Position numbers and translations under genes: made by a program
DNA from: Candidatus Limnocylindrales bacterium
GTDB lineage: Bacteria > Chloroflexota > Limnocylindria > Limnocylindrales > CSP1-4
Reading direction: 5' to 3'
Assembly (NCBI GenBank): GCA_031292335.1
Contig: JARLHH010000302.1
Coordinates: 1 to 6,085 of the forward strand
DNA length: 6,085 bases
The notes under the pieces: generated by a model
Told to the model about the DNA's origin: nothing
What the model saw: the letters and a program-made list of their open reading frames with translations, nothing else
Databases searched by the model: none
Shown: positions 5,519 to 6,085 of the stretch, in pieces
Layout: each line of letters begins with the position of its first letter
How positions within the stretch are numbered: position 1 is the stretch's first letter

Positions 5519-5881
5519 ATGGCCGAGTCCCCCGTCCGCGTCGCCTACTACTACCGGACCCGCTGGGGAAGCCACGCGGAGTTCGTCGAGCTGTTCACCC
5601 GCAACCACTGGCCGATCCTGCGCGAGCAGCTGCGCAGCGGCCGCTTCCTGGACGTGACGCTCGACGTGCCGCGCTTCCACGGCGACGGGCGGGCCGACTG
5701 GGACGTCCTCGTCACGATCGTCTACCGGAATTGGGCCGCGATGGAGTCGCACGCTGAGGCGGAGATCGCCGCTCGCCTCTTCCCGGACCAGGCCGCCTAC
5801 CGCGCCGAGGAGCAGCGCCGCTTCGCGCTCCTGGACGCCCACTGGGACGTGCCGCTCGAGCCGGTCGCGCTGCCCGCCTGA
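5519..5881 (+). CDS. Unrecognised 120-residue protein, possibly dimeric alpha/beta-barrel type
   Basis: I do not recognise a named family. The protein is soluble, with no signal peptide or membrane segment. A predicted order of strand VRVAYYYRT (6-14), helix HAEFVELFTRNHWPILREQL (19-38), strand FLDVTLDVPRF (43-53), strand DWDVLVTIVYRNWAAM (60-75), then long charged helices (76-108) suits a ferredoxin-like alpha/beta fold of the ABM/Dabb kind. His30 with Trp31, Tyr10-Tyr12 and Trp109 are candidate pocket residues, but this is inference. The start is ATG 5519, with a strong ribosome binding site. The gene is divergent from the LsrG-like/Fe-dehydrogenase pair across a short shared upstream region, suggesting shared regulation or a shared substrate. 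A stable hairpin lies 17 nt after its stop. Codon use matches the neighbours. That it is a real gene is well supported; its role is unknown. Confidence 0.8.
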   Translation: MAESPVRVAYYYRTRWGSHAEFVELFTRNHWPILREQLRSGRFLDVTLDVPRFHGDGRADWDVLVTIVYRNWAAMESHAEAEIAARLFPDQAAYRAEEQRRFALLDAHWDVPLEPVALPA

Positions 5882-5898
5882 CACCCAGGCCGGGGCGA

Positions 5899-5921
5899 GG
5901 CCGGGCGTATCCCGTCCGGCC
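5899..5921. terminator. GC-rich hairpin between convergent genes, probable terminator
   Basis: GGCCGGGCG (5899-5907) pairs with CGTCCGGCC (5913-5921) as a 9-bp stem with one G-T pair and a 5-nt loop (TATCC). It starts 17 nt after the stop of the 5519 gene and lies downstream of the convergent galactokinase-like gene, so it could serve both strands. No T-run follows on either side, as is often the case in high-GC genomes. The role is inferred from position and stem strength. Confidence 0.5.
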
Positions 5922-5984
5922 GCACGGTCCGCGGCAGGGGCGCCGTCGCGCGCGGGGCGACGTCACCCGATGCCGCCCGAGGCG

Positions 5985-6085
5985 TCAGCCGGCGACGATG
6001 CCCGCCCCGTCCACCGCATCCACAGCGTAGACCCGCGGCTGGAGCCCGGTGCGCGCCCGGTACCGGGCGTCCACCGCCGTCCGGA
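5985..6085 (-). CDS. galK: Galactokinase-like GHMP kinase, C-terminal 32 residues only
   Basis: The minus strand is open from the right window edge to a TGA at 5985-5987. The visible tail contains YRARTGLQPRVYAVDAVDGAG (residues 8-28 of the fragment). This matches the usual end of galactokinases, where an aromatic residue and TG are followed by a beta strand and a Gly-Ala-Gly loop a few residues from the C-terminus (E. coli GalK ends similarly, with YEAKTG and QGAG). Galactokinase phosphorylates galactose at C1 as the first step of the Leloir pathway. The catalytic and ATP-binding motifs lie outside the window, so another GHMP kinase (for example a sugar 1-kinase for a different hexose) cannot be excluded. 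It converges with the 5519 gene across a 103-nt gap containing a hairpin. Confidence 0.6.
   Translation of the reverse strand, partial: RTAVDARYRARTGLQPRVYAVDAVDGAGIVAG

Noticed and set aside
5420..5884. A 254-codon version of the LsrG-like gene
   Set aside because: The extension runs antisense through the 5519 gene. The ATG at 5419 has a perfect ribosome binding site and matches the known LsrG N-terminus and length.

Overview
The window is about 6.1 kb of very G+C-rich bacterial DNA (about 70% by eye, third codon positions almost all G or C). It is densely packed, with strong AGGAGG-type ribosome binding sites and frequent GTG starts. The style fits a high-GC Chloroflexota lineage (for example a Limnocylindria-like soil or freshwater group) or an actinobacterium. 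The sequence alone does not decide this. I see no tRNA, rRNA, CRISPR array, insertion sequence or phage gene.

Layout, left to right. (1) 1-1129, minus strand: the first 248 codons of a phosphoglucomutase gene (pgm, running off the left edge), preceded by a small unrecognised gene with an SH3/KOW-like C-terminal half. A good sigma-70-type promoter and a perfect 8+8 dyad lie upstream of the pair. (2) 1130-1390: a divergent intergenic region. (3) 1391-3785, plus strand: a short polytopic membrane protein resembling GT87/DUF2029 mannosyltransferase-like proteins, then a complete class II fumarase (fumC) 31 nt later. (4) 3840-5419, minus strand: an LsrG-like antibiotic-biosynthesis-monooxygenase (ABM) domain protein, translationally coupled by a GTGA overlap to an iron-containing alcohol dehydrogenase with an altered metal site. 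(5) 5519-5881, plus strand: a 120-residue protein, divergent from the LsrG-like gene across a 99-nt gap, probably another small alpha/beta-barrel protein. (6) 5985-6085, minus strand: the last 32 codons of a galactokinase-like GHMP kinase.

How the genes fit together. fumC is core TCA-cycle metabolism. Phosphoglucomutase and galactokinase both belong to hexose-1-phosphate metabolism, but lie about 5 kb apart on the same strand with unrelated genes between. The least explained part is 3840-5881: a small-molecule-processing pair (ABM protein plus Fe-dehydrogenase) with a divergent small protein of similar size and probable fold. It may be a compact catabolic or detoxification module acting on an alpha-hydroxy-dione or related carbonyl compound. 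That substrate idea is inference. Many long overlapping reading frames in this window are Arg/Pro/Gly-rich shadows caused by the high GC content and were left out.
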